The notes under the pieces: model-generated
The model's input: the letters and a program-made list of their open reading frames with translations, nothing else
Databases searched by the model: none
What the model was told of the DNA's origin: nothing
Assembly: GCF_014648355.1 (NCBI RefSeq)
Contig: NZ_BMQY01000003.1
Span: 182,186-246,185 of the forward strand
Source of the DNA: Couchioplanes azureus
GTDB lineage: Bacteria > Actinomycetota > Actinomycetes > Mycobacteriales > Micromonosporaceae
Direction of reading: 5' to 3'
Length of the DNA stretch: 64,000 nucleotides
Position numbers and translations under genes: made by a program
Part shown: one piece after another, positions 41,576 through 48,176 of the stretch
Layout of the letters: every line of letters begins with the position of its first letter
Numbering within the stretch: position 1 is the first letter of the stretch

Positions 41576-42073
41576 TCACGTCGCCAGCAGGCCGAACATC
41601 CAGACCACCGCGACGCCGAGGGCCGCGGCGAACTCGACCAGCATCGACAGGCCCACCGCCGTGAGGGCCCCGCGCGTCGACGGCCCGGCCTGTCCGGGCC
41701 CGAGACGCGCCCGCTCGGCGAGGAAGAGGCCGAGCACGAAGCCGAGGACCAGGCCCACCACCGGCACGACGAAGAATCCGACCAGGCCGAGCAGGCCGCC
41801 CGCGGCCAGCGACGACGTCGGCACGCCGGTGTTCTTCAGGCGCCGGCCGGGCCACAGGTACTTCGCGACCGTGCCGCCGAGCGCCACCACCGTGGCCAGC
41901 GCCAGCACCAGCCACCGGCCACCGGACGCGTCGCCCAGCAGCGCCCAGAGCAGCACCGCGGCCCAGCACAGCAGCAGCCCGGGCAGCACCGGGATCACCA
42001 CGCCCAGGACGCCCACCAGCATGGCGACGCCGGCGATGACGGTGACGGTCGTACCGGTGTCGCTGAGATCCAT
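41576..42073 (-). CDS. DUF456-family membrane protein
   Basis: 165 residues from ATG 42073; an upstream in-frame start at 42136 is less likely. About four membrane helices: VTVIAGVAMLVGVLGVVIPVLPG, WLVLALATVVALGGTVA, LLGLVGFFVVPVVGLVLGFV, and a C-terminal helix. The GVVIPVLPGLLL segment is typical of DUF456, whose function is unknown. It is divergent from the PIG-L-like gene with a 109-bp gap. Confidence 0.82.
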   Translation of the reverse strand: MDLSDTGTTVTVIAGVAMLVGVLGVVIPVLPGLLLCWAAVLLWALLGDASGGRWLVLALATVVALGGTVAKYLWPGRRLKNTGVPTSSLAAGGLLGLVGFFVVPVVGLVLGFVLGLFLAERARLGPGQAGPSTRGALTAVGLSMLVEFAAALGVAVVWMFGLLAT

Positions 42074-42086
42074 GGGACCAGCGTGC

Positions 42087-42106
42087 CGCAACCGCGCCAC
42101 AACCCT
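42087..42106 (+). promoter_or_regulatory. Weak TcrA-box-like repeat
   Basis: GCAACCG-CGCC-ACAACCC (42088-42105), 12 of 14 to the recalled consensus, in the divergent gap before the PIG-L-like gene. Confidence 0.25.
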
Positions 42107-42182
42107 CAACCGCGGGGTGGGGCCGCCGATGGACACTCAGCGCCGGCACCCGGCCCGGCGCCGAGGAGGGCGAGGAGGTTCC

Positions 42183-42824
42183 ATGGCACGCAGCGTCCTC
42201 GCCGTCGGCGCCCGCCCCGGCGACCTCGAGCTCGGGTGCGCCGGCACGCTCGCCGCGCACCGGGCCGCCGGGGACTCCGTGACCATGCTGGTGCTCTCCT
42301 GCGACGGGCCGGACCATCCGCTGACCCGCCGCACCGAGACGTCCGCCCGCACCCTCGACTGCCTGCTGGTCTGGGGCCCCGAGGCCGCCGAGCGCCGCCG
42401 TACGGCCGACCGCCGGAGCCGGGTCCGCGGCGGCGACCGGCGCACCCGCGACCTGCCGGCCGGGACCTGGGACGGCGCCGCCGTCGCGGCCATCGAGAAC
42501 GTGCTCACCGGGGTCGACGCCGACGTCGTCTACGTGCCCGCGCCCGACGACTCCGACGCCGAGCGGCGCTCGGCGGCCGCGGCGACCGCGTGCGCGGCCC
42601 GGCACAGCGGCCGCATCCTGCACTACCCCGGCGAGACGACGCTGGCCTTCGCGCCCACCCTGTACGTCGACATCACCGCGCACCTCGACCGCAAGCTCGC
42701 CGTGGTCACCGACCCCGAGCTGCCCACGGCCACCGCCCGGCACTACGGCGCCCAGGCGCGGGTGCGCTACGCCGAGGCGTTCGCGCCGGAACGCTTCGTG
42801 TGGGACCTCGTCCGGCCCACTTGA
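42183..42824 (+). CDS. PIG-L-family protein with degenerate zinc site
   Basis: 213 residues from ATG 42183 with a strong SD (GAGGAGG). The fold signature matches the PIG-L/LmbE deacetylases (MshB, GlcNAc-PI deacetylase): SVLAVGARPGDLELGCAGTLAAHRAAGDS (two overlapping segments). However, the family's AHPDDE motif reads ARPGDL, so the first zinc histidine and the catalytic Asp are gone. The later H-x2-H motif reads DDSDAERR, losing the third zinc ligand. It is probably not a metal-dependent deacetylase and may be a binding or regulatory homologue. It sits 132 bp upstream of a sigma-factor gene on the same strand. Confidence 0.82.
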   Translation: MARSVLAVGARPGDLELGCAGTLAAHRAAGDSVTMLVLSCDGPDHPLTRRTETSARTLDCLLVWGPEAAERRRTADRRSRVRGGDRRTRDLPAGTWDGAAVAAIENVLTGVDADVVYVPAPDDSDAERRSAAAATACAARHSGRILHYPGETTLAFAPTLYVDITAHLDRKLAVVTDPELPTATARHYGAQARVRYAEAFAPERFVWDLVRPT

Positions 42825-42877
42825 GGAAAAGAGACGAAGCAACCAGGCGGCAACTGTCCGCGACCGTTTCCTCCACC

Positions 42878-42890
42878 CTGGGTCACCCAG
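42878..42890. promoter_or_regulatory. Operator-like palindrome before the first sigma-factor gene
   Basis: CTGGGT-C-ACCCAG, perfect 6-bp arms, 66 bp before the ATG at 42957. A FliA-like promoter is not clear here: GTCA-N16-GCCGCG near 42902 is the best and is weak. Confidence 0.35.
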
Positions 42891-42956
42891 AGTTTCTCCC
42901 TGTCAGCCGGTACGCCCACCAGCCGCGGGCCACCGACGAGAACCGGGGGAAACGAC

Positions 42957-43865
42957 ATGACCAGCACCACGACGACCGCTGCCGACTTCGACGCCGACAC
43001 CGCGACCGCCGTGCCGGCCCTGTCCGCCGCGGAGCAGGAAGAGCTGATCCGTACGCACATGCCGCTGGTCGGTCACCTCGTGCGCGACATGCTCACCCGC
43101 ATCCCCAACCACATCCACCGCGACGACCTCACCAGCGCCGGGCTGCACGCGCTCGTGACCGCCGCCCGCGGCTGGGACCCGACCCGCGGGATCCCGTTCC
43201 ACCGGTTCGCCACCACCCGCATCCGCGGCGCCATCCTCGACGAGCTGCGCTCGCTGGACTGGGCGACCCGCTCGGTGCGGACCAAGGCCCGCGCCACCGA
43301 CGCGACCCGCCAGCACCTGACCACGACTCTGGGCCGCACCCCCACGGCCGAGGAGCTGGCCCAGGCGCTCGGCACCACCACGTCCGACCTGCACCAGACG
43401 GACAACGACGTGCAGCGCGCGACCGTGCTGTCGCTGCAGGGCTTCACCACGAGCAGCGCCGACGACCTGGTGACCGAGCCGACCCCCGGCCCGGAGGACA
43501 TGCTCATCCGCCGCGAGCAGATCGGCTACCTGCACCACGCGATCGACTCGCTGCCGGAGCGGCTGCAGTACGTCATCTCCGAGTACTTCCTCAAGGAGCG
43601 CCCGATGGCGGAGATCGCCGCCGACCTGGGCGTCACCGAGAGCCGCATCTCGCAGCTGCGCGCCGAGGCGCTGTCGCTGCTCAAGGACGGCCTCAACACC
43701 CACCTCGACCCGCACCTGGCCCCGGTGCCGGAGAACCCGGAGGGCATCACCGCCCGCCGCCGGGCCGGCTACTACGCCGCGATCGCGGGCAACACCTCCA
43801 TGCAGTCGCGGCTGGCGATGACCAACGCCTACGGCCACACCCCGTACGCCGTGGGCGCCGCCTGA
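42957..43865 (+). CDS. RNA polymerase sigma factor, FliA/WhiG (sigma-28) family, copy 1
   Basis: 302 residues from ATG 42957 (GGGGGA SD). Regions in order: sigma-2 (HMPLVGHLVRDMLTRIPNH, RGIPFHRFATTRIRGAILDELRSLDW), sigma-3 (RSVRTKARATDATRQHLTTTLGR, split) and sigma-4 (LPERLQYVISEYFLKERPMAEIAADLGVTESRISQLRAEA, in consecutive blocks). The RIRGAILDELR-LDW-RSVR string is diagnostic for FliA/WhiG. A C-terminal extension of ~60 residues (ARRRAGYYAAIAGNTSMQSRLA) is shared with the second copy at 47039. It is expected to direct motility or sporulation promoters such as those at 3170 and 5616. A perfect palindrome terminator follows. Confidence 0.93.
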   Translation: MTSTTTTAADFDADTATAVPALSAAEQEELIRTHMPLVGHLVRDMLTRIPNHIHRDDLTSAGLHALVTAARGWDPTRGIPFHRFATTRIRGAILDELRSLDWATRSVRTKARATDATRQHLTTTLGRTPTAEELAQALGTTTSDLHQTDNDVQRATVLSLQGFTTSSADDLVTEPTPGPEDMLIRREQIGYLHHAIDSLPERLQYVISEYFLKERPMAEIAADLGVTESRISQLRAEALSLLKDGLNTHLDPHLAPVPENPEGITARRRAGYYAAIAGNTSMQSRLAMTNAYGHTPYAVGAA

Positions 43866-43879
43866 CAGATCGTCTTCCC

Positions 43880-43915
43880 GCGGAGGGGCCGGCGCACGTG
43901 CGCCGGCCCCTCCGC
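43880..43915. terminator. Bidirectional terminator between sigma gene and helD
   Basis: A perfect 36-bp palindrome: arms of 18 bp, GCGGAGGGGCCGGCGCAC and its complement, with no spacer. It fills most of the 54-bp convergent gap. Confidence 0.75.
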
Positions 43916-43919
43916 CGTT

Positions 43920-46244
43920 TCACGCCAGGGCGGCGAGCACCTTCGGCAGGTCCGCCGTGTGCAGCACGCCGAGCCGCCGCGTCGCCCGGGTCACCGCGAC
44001 GTACAGGTCGCTGAGACCGCGCGGGCTCTCCGCGACGATCTCGCCGGGCTGCACCACCAGCACGCTGTCGAACTCCAGCCCCTTGGCCTGCCGTACGGTC
44101 ATCAGCACCACGGGGTCGCGCAGGTCGGGCTGCTCCCCCACCGCCGCGCCGGGGATCGCCGCGGTGAGCGCGCCGCCGAGGGACTCCTCGACCGCGGCGG
44201 GGACGATCACGCCGACGCGTCCGTCCGGCACCGCGGCCGTCTCCCGGCGCACCGCGGCGACCAGCTCGGCGGCGAGCGCGTCCGGCCGCACCCGGCTCGC
44301 CCAGGGCGTACACCCCGACTCCCGCACCGAGCGGGGCGGCGACAGCGACGGGTCGACGGCCGCCAGCACGTCGGCCGCGACCGCCATGACCTCGGCGGGC
44401 GTGCGGTAGTTCACGGTCAGTTCGGTGAGGCGCCAGCGCTGCCCCACGTACGGCTCGAAGACCTGCTCCCACGTCGTCGTCCCGGACAGGTCCCCGGTCT
44501 GCGCGACGTCGCCGACCACCGTCATCGACCGGCTCGGGCAGCGGCGCATCAGCAGCCGCCAGGCCATCGGGGACAGCTCCTGGGCCTCGTCGACGATCAC
44601 GTGGCCGAAGACCCAGGTCCGGTCCGCGGCGGCGCGCTCGGCGGCCGTCCGCGTGTCGAGCACCTCGTGCCGCTCGACGAAGGCGCTGGCGCTCACCACG
44701 TCGAGCGCGGAGAGGATCTCGTCCCGCTCCTCGGCCTCGTCCTCGAAATCGAGCGAGCGGGAGCCCTCGACGATCTCCAGCACGCCCTCGGCGTACTCGA
44801 CCGCCTGGCGCCGTTCGCGCGCCGCCGCCCGGGCCCGCAGGGTGTCGTCCACGCCGAGCAGCTCGGCGAGCTCGTCCAGCAGCGGCACGTCGGCCGGGGA
44901 CCAGCCCACCGCGCGGTCGCGCAGCAGCAGGGCCCGCTCGTCCGCGCTCAGCTGCGCGGCCGCGGACTCCAGCCGGTCCGGGTCGCTCAGCAGGTCCCGC
45001 AGCACCTGCCGCGGGGTCAGCACCGGCCACAGCTCGAAGAGCGCCCGCTGCACGTCCTCGTCCTCGCGCAGCTCCCGGCGGGTCTCCGCCAGGTCGGCCT
45101 CCTCCAGCAGGTTGTCGCCGCCCAGCGGGTCGGCGCCGATGCGCTCGGCGATCTGCAGCGACAGCGCGTGCACGGCCTCGGTCACGAACATCTGCCGGGC
45201 CACGTTGTGCGGCCGCCCGGACCGCCGGGCCGCGGCCCGGGCGTCCTCGCAGACGGCCCGCTCGATGCGCAGCGGATAGCCGTCGTGGTCCACCTCGACG
45301 TAGTCGTCCGGGACGGTCTGCCGGTCGGCCACCGCGCGGGCGAGCACGTCGAGCATGTCGAGCCGGCCCTTGAGCGCCGCCGTCTCCGGCGACTCGCTGG
45401 CGCGCGCCTTCACGCCCGGGAACATGTCGCCGAGGGTGGCGAGGAACACACCGGTCTCGGCCAGCGACGGGAGCACCTGGGAGATGTAGCGCAGGAACGT
45501 CGCGTTGGGACCGAGGATCAGCACACCCTGCTTGGTGAGCTGCGCGCGGTGCGTGTAGAGCAGGTACGCGGCCCGGTGCAGGGCGACGGCGGTCTTCCCG
45601 GTGCCCGGCCCGCCCTGCACCACCAGCACGCCCGGCAGGCCGGAGCGGATCACCTCGTCCTGCTCGGCCTGGATGGTCTCGACGATGTCGCGCATCCGGC
45701 CGGTACGCCCGGCGGTGAGCGCGGAGAGCAGCGCCGCCTCGCCGGTCACGTCCTCGCGCCCGCCCGCCCGGCCGGCGTCGAGGTCGAGCACCTCGTCGTC
45801 GATGCCGGTGAGCTCGCGGCCCCGGGTCCGCAGGTGCCGCCGCCGGGTCACCCCCTCGGGGGACACCGCCGTGGCGAGGTAGAACGGCCGGGCGGCGGGG
45901 GCCCGCCAGTCGATCAGCAGCGGATCGCGCTCGCGGTCCTCGGCGAACATTCCGAGCCGGCCGATGTAGCGCGGATTCTCTGCCGAGAAGTCGAGCCGGC
46001 CGAAACACAAACCGTTCTCGACCGCATTCATCTGCGCGACCTGCTCGGCCCAGTGGCTGCGGGTGGCCTCCCGCTGCGAACGGCCCTGCGGGGTGCCGCC
46101 GGCCTCCAGCAGGATGGCGCGCAACCGCTCGGCGGCCTGCTCACGAAGCTCGTCGAGGCGGGTGTAGAGGGCGGTCAGATAGGCCTGTTCGGACTCGATG
46201 TCATCGTTCCGCAAGGTGTCCGTACCGTCGGCGGAGCTTGACAA
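43920..46244 (-). CDS. helD: HelD-type RNA polymerase-recycling ATPase
   Basis: 774 residues from TTG 46244, chosen because AGGGAG lies 5 nt upstream; GTG 46250 is an alternative. The N-terminal coiled coil (DIESEQAYLTALYTRLDEL) is the arm that enters the RNA polymerase channel in HelD/HelR. UvrD-like motor motifs follow: Walker A VVQGGPGTGKTAVAL, DEAQELSPMAWRLLM (motif II), GDVAQTGD (III), TVNYRTPAEVM (IV) and VRQAKGLEFDSVLVV, YVAVTRATRRL (V, VI). It uses ATP to free stalled or inhibitor-bound RNA polymerase; some actinobacterial homologues (HelR) give rifampicin tolerance. No rifampicin-associated palindrome is seen upstream. It lies between two sigma genes. Confidence 0.93.
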   Translation of the reverse strand: MSSSADGTDTLRNDDIESEQAYLTALYTRLDELREQAAERLRAILLEAGGTPQGRSQREATRSHWAEQVAQMNAVENGLCFGRLDFSAENPRYIGRLGMFAEDRERDPLLIDWRAPAARPFYLATAVSPEGVTRRRHLRTRGRELTGIDDEVLDLDAGRAGGREDVTGEAALLSALTAGRTGRMRDIVETIQAEQDEVIRSGLPGVLVVQGGPGTGKTAVALHRAAYLLYTHRAQLTKQGVLILGPNATFLRYISQVLPSLAETGVFLATLGDMFPGVKARASESPETAALKGRLDMLDVLARAVADRQTVPDDYVEVDHDGYPLRIERAVCEDARAAARRSGRPHNVARQMFVTEAVHALSLQIAERIGADPLGGDNLLEEADLAETRRELREDEDVQRALFELWPVLTPRQVLRDLLSDPDRLESAAAQLSADERALLLRDRAVGWSPADVPLLDELAELLGVDDTLRARAAARERRQAVEYAEGVLEIVEGSRSLDFEDEAEERDEILSALDVVSASAFVERHEVLDTRTAAERAAADRTWVFGHVIVDEAQELSPMAWRLLMRRCPSRSMTVVGDVAQTGDLSGTTTWEQVFEPYVGQRWRLTELTVNYRTPAEVMAVAADVLAAVDPSLSPPRSVRESGCTPWASRVRPDALAAELVAAVRRETAAVPDGRVGVIVPAAVEESLGGALTAAIPGAAVGEQPDLRDPVVLMTVRQAKGLEFDSVLVVQPGEIVAESPRGLSDLYVAVTRATRRLGVLHTADLPKVLAALA

Positions 46245-46268
46245 AACCACTCCCTGTCGTGGTAGTAT
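46238..46268 (+). promoter_or_regulatory. Plus-strand promoter candidate opposite the helD start
   Basis: Exact TTGACA at 46238-46243 and TAGTAT at 46263-46268, with a long 19-bp spacer. Transcription would begin near 46275, just before the intrinsic terminator at 46280-46304. Confidence 0.35.
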
Positions 46269-46279
46269 TTCGCAGGTCA

Positions 46280-46304
46280 GCGGCCATTCGTGGTCGCCTT
46301 TTTT
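46280..46304 (+). terminator. Rho-independent terminator with UUCG loop and U6 tract
   Basis: GCGGCCA-TTCG-TGGTCGC, a 7-bp stem (one G-T pair) with the ultra-stable TTCG loop, then C and TTTTTT at 46299-46304. The most classical terminator in the window, yet no plus-strand gene ends just upstream of it. Confidence 0.7.
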
Positions 46305-46451
46305 GTTTCCCGTGAAATGCTCAGAATAGCCGACGGTCGTTTCCGGCGCCGACCCCGCGCGCCAGGCTACGGGCGGTGCCGCGGGTGTCAGGAATCCGTC
46401 AACAGCGACGCTCGCCGTTACGTGTCGGCCTGTCCCGGGTTGAACCGGGTC

Positions 46452-46970
46452 ATGAACCACAACCACCCGTTCCGGCGTGCCGGCGCCCTGGTGCTCGCCG
46501 CCGTCGCCGCCCTCGCCTTCACCTCCGCCTGCTCCGACGACGCCGAGAACGCCCCCGCCGGCAATGCCGCCGCGGCCGCGGCCGGCGGTCCCGAGCCGAA
46601 GACCCTCGAGGGCGCCAAGGCCGCCGCGCAGACCGTGTTCGACCGCTTCAGCGGCGGCGACTTCGGCGGCGCCTGGGAGATGTACACCGCCGCCGGCAAG
46701 GCCGCCATCAGCAAGGCCGACTACGTCAAGCTCAACGAGGCCTGCTCCCGCAAGGGGCTGGCGATCCAGCTGACCAGCGCCCGCATGGAGGGCCAGGACA
46801 AGGCCGTGGTCATCGCCAAGCAGCTCGTCGCGGCGCAGTCGTACACCATGGTCTACGAGCAGAACTCCTGGAAGCTGGAGCCCGCCAAGGAGGGCCTGGC
46901 GCTCTACGCCAAGGGCGCCGACAAGGCCATCGCCGCCCAGAAGAAGGCCGGCACCTGCGCCAACGCCTGA
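46452..46970 (+). CDS. Lipoprotein of unknown function
   Basis: 172 residues from ATG 46452. A hydrophobic leader (RAGALVLAAVAALAFTSAC) ends in a lipobox-like TSAC, so the protein is probably lipid-anchored outside. The mature part is Ala-rich at first, then a single small domain (AAAQTVFDRFSGGDFGGAWEMYTAAGKAAISKADY, over two helices; MEGQDKAVVIAKQL; YEQNSWKLEPAKEG), reminiscent of NTF2/DUF4878-like lipoproteins. The SD is weak and a small hairpin (CCCGG-N6-CCGGG) lies directly before the ATG. A strong shared terminator follows. Confidence 0.8.
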   Translation: MNHNHPFRRAGALVLAAVAALAFTSACSDDAENAPAGNAAAAAAGGPEPKTLEGAKAAAQTVFDRFSGGDFGGAWEMYTAAGKAAISKADYVKLNEACSRKGLAIQLTSARMEGQDKAVVIAKQLVAAQSYTMVYEQNSWKLEPAKEGLALYAKGADKAIAAQKKAGTCANA

Positions 46971-46985
46971 TCAGTCCCGCACAAG

Positions 46986-47025
46986 CCACCGGGCTCGGTC
47001 ATCGCGCGATGACCGAGCCCGGTGG
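46986..47025. terminator. Bidirectional terminator between lipoprotein and second sigma gene
   Basis: Perfect 19-bp arms (CCACCGGGCTCGGTCATCG and its complement) separated by CG, in the 68-bp convergent gap. Confidence 0.8.
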
Positions 47026-47038
47026 ACGTCTCCTGCCG

Positions 47039-47923
47039 TCAGGCGGCGACCGGAAGGCCGTCCGGCCCGGTGACCGCCAGCCGGTCCCGCAGCGTGCCGC
47101 GGGTCGCGATCTGGTCGTAGTACGCGGCACGGCGACGCGCCACGCAGCCGTCCTTGGGCGCCGTCGCCAGGCCCGGCTCCAGGTGGGTGTTCAGGCCGTC
47201 CTTGAGCAGCGACAGCGCCTCGGCCCGCAGCTGCGAGACGCGCGACTCGGTGACCCCGAGGTCCGCGGCGATCTGCGCCATCGGGCGCTCGTCGAAGAAG
47301 TAGCCGGTGATGACCGCCTTCAACCGGTCGGGCAGCACCTCGACCGCGTGCCGCAGATATCCCATCCGCTCCCGGCGGATCAGCATCTCCTCCGGCCCGG
47401 CGCTCGGCTCGGTCACCATGTCGTCCGCGCCCGCCGTGGCGAAGCCCTGCAGGCTGAACACCACCGCGCGCTGGACGTCGTCGTCCGCCGACTCGATGTC
47501 CTCCACGGAACAGCCGAGCCGCTCGGCGACCTCGGCGACGGTCGGCGTACGGCCCAGTTCCGCGGTCAGCTCCTGCCGGGCCGAGTCGGTACGCCGGGCG
47601 CGCTGGCGCACCGAACGGCTCGCCCAGTCCAGGCCGCGCAGCTCGTCGAGCAGGGCGCCCCGGACCCGGGCCGCCGCGAACCGCGCGAACGGCACGCCGC
47701 GGGAGTCGTCGAATCCACGGGCCGCGGCGACGAGGGCCGCGTACCCGGCCGACAGCAGGTCGTCCCGGTTCACGTGGGAAGGCACCCGGGCCAGCATCTC
47801 GCGGACCAGGTGGCCGACGAGCGGCATGTGCGCCCGTACGGTGTCCTCGCGACGGCGGTCGACCTCAACAGCGCCGTTCACGGTGTCCTCGCGACGGCGG
47901 TCGACCTCAACAGCACCGCTCAT
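47039..47923 (-). CDS. RNA polymerase sigma factor, FliA/WhiG (sigma-28) family, copy 2
   Basis: 294 residues from ATG 47923 (SD GAGGAG). It carries the same domain order and C-terminal extension as the sigma factor at 42957: RVRGALLDELRGLDWASRSVRQRAR, RRERMGYLRHAVEVLPDRLKAVITGYFFDERPM (in blocks), ARRRAAYYDQIA. The two are clear paralogues. The N-terminus contains a 14-residue tandem repeat (GAVEVDRRREDTV twice) from a 42-bp in-frame DNA duplication. A FliA-like promoter (47953-47977) and a TcrA-box-like repeat (48018-48037) lie upstream, suggesting autoactivation and control by a motility/sporangium regulator. Confidence 0.93.
   Translation of the reverse strand: MSGAVEVDRRREDTVNGAVEVDRRREDTVRAHMPLVGHLVREMLARVPSHVNRDDLLSAGYAALVAAARGFDDSRGVPFARFAAARVRGALLDELRGLDWASRSVRQRARRTDSARQELTAELGRTPTVAEVAERLGCSVEDIESADDDVQRAVVFSLQGFATAGADDMVTEPSAGPEEMLIRRERMGYLRHAVEVLPDRLKAVITGYFFDERPMAQIAADLGVTESRVSQLRAEALSLLKDGLNTHLEPGLATAPKDGCVARRRAAYYDQIATRGTLRDRLAVTGPDGLPVAA
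47838..47921. repeat. 42-bp in-frame tandem duplication in the sigma gene
   Basis: Copies at 47838-47879 and 47880-47921 differ at two bases near the 3' end (GCCGTTC against ACCGCTC on the plus strand). Each encodes 14 residues, so the frame is kept. Confidence 0.85.
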
Positions 47924-47952
47924 GGGGGGGTCTCCTCTGCGTACCTGGCCGG

Positions 47953-47977
47953 GTCGGGGGGAGACACCGGCACTGAG
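47953..47977 (-). promoter_or_regulatory. FliA-like promoter candidate for sigma copy 2
   Basis: On the minus strand CTCA (47977-47974), a 15-bp spacer and CCCGAC (47958-47953). The start would be near 47945, with SD GAGGAG before the ATG at 47923. Confidence 0.45.
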
Positions 47978-48017
47978 GAGAAACAGTCCGGTCCGCCAGG
48001 TGCAGGACGGGTCACAC

Positions 48018-48037
48018 TCGGGTGCAGCGGGGTTGCG
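48018..48037 (-). promoter_or_regulatory. TcrA-box-like direct repeat upstream of sigma copy 2
   Basis: On the minus strand GCAACCC-CGCT-GCACCCG (48036-48019), 13 of 14 to GCA[A/C]CCG-N4-GCA[A/C]CCG. It lies 42 bp upstream of the CTCA box and is nearly identical to the site at 11976-11995. Confidence 0.45.
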
Positions 48038-48176
48038 CTCGGGGAGGAGTACACTTGATCTCGCGGTCACGACCAGTTCTGCCTCGGACCGCGTACGGAT
48101 CGACCACCACGCGCCGCGACCCGTGAGGTCTGCGCCGGGCAGGACGACCCCTCAACCGTTCGGAGTTCACACCTAC

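Noticed and set aside
46245..46466. Longer N-terminus for HelD up to 46466
   Set aside because: The extra residues cover the regulatory region with the U-tract terminator, and a TTG with ideal SD spacing starts at the coiled coil.
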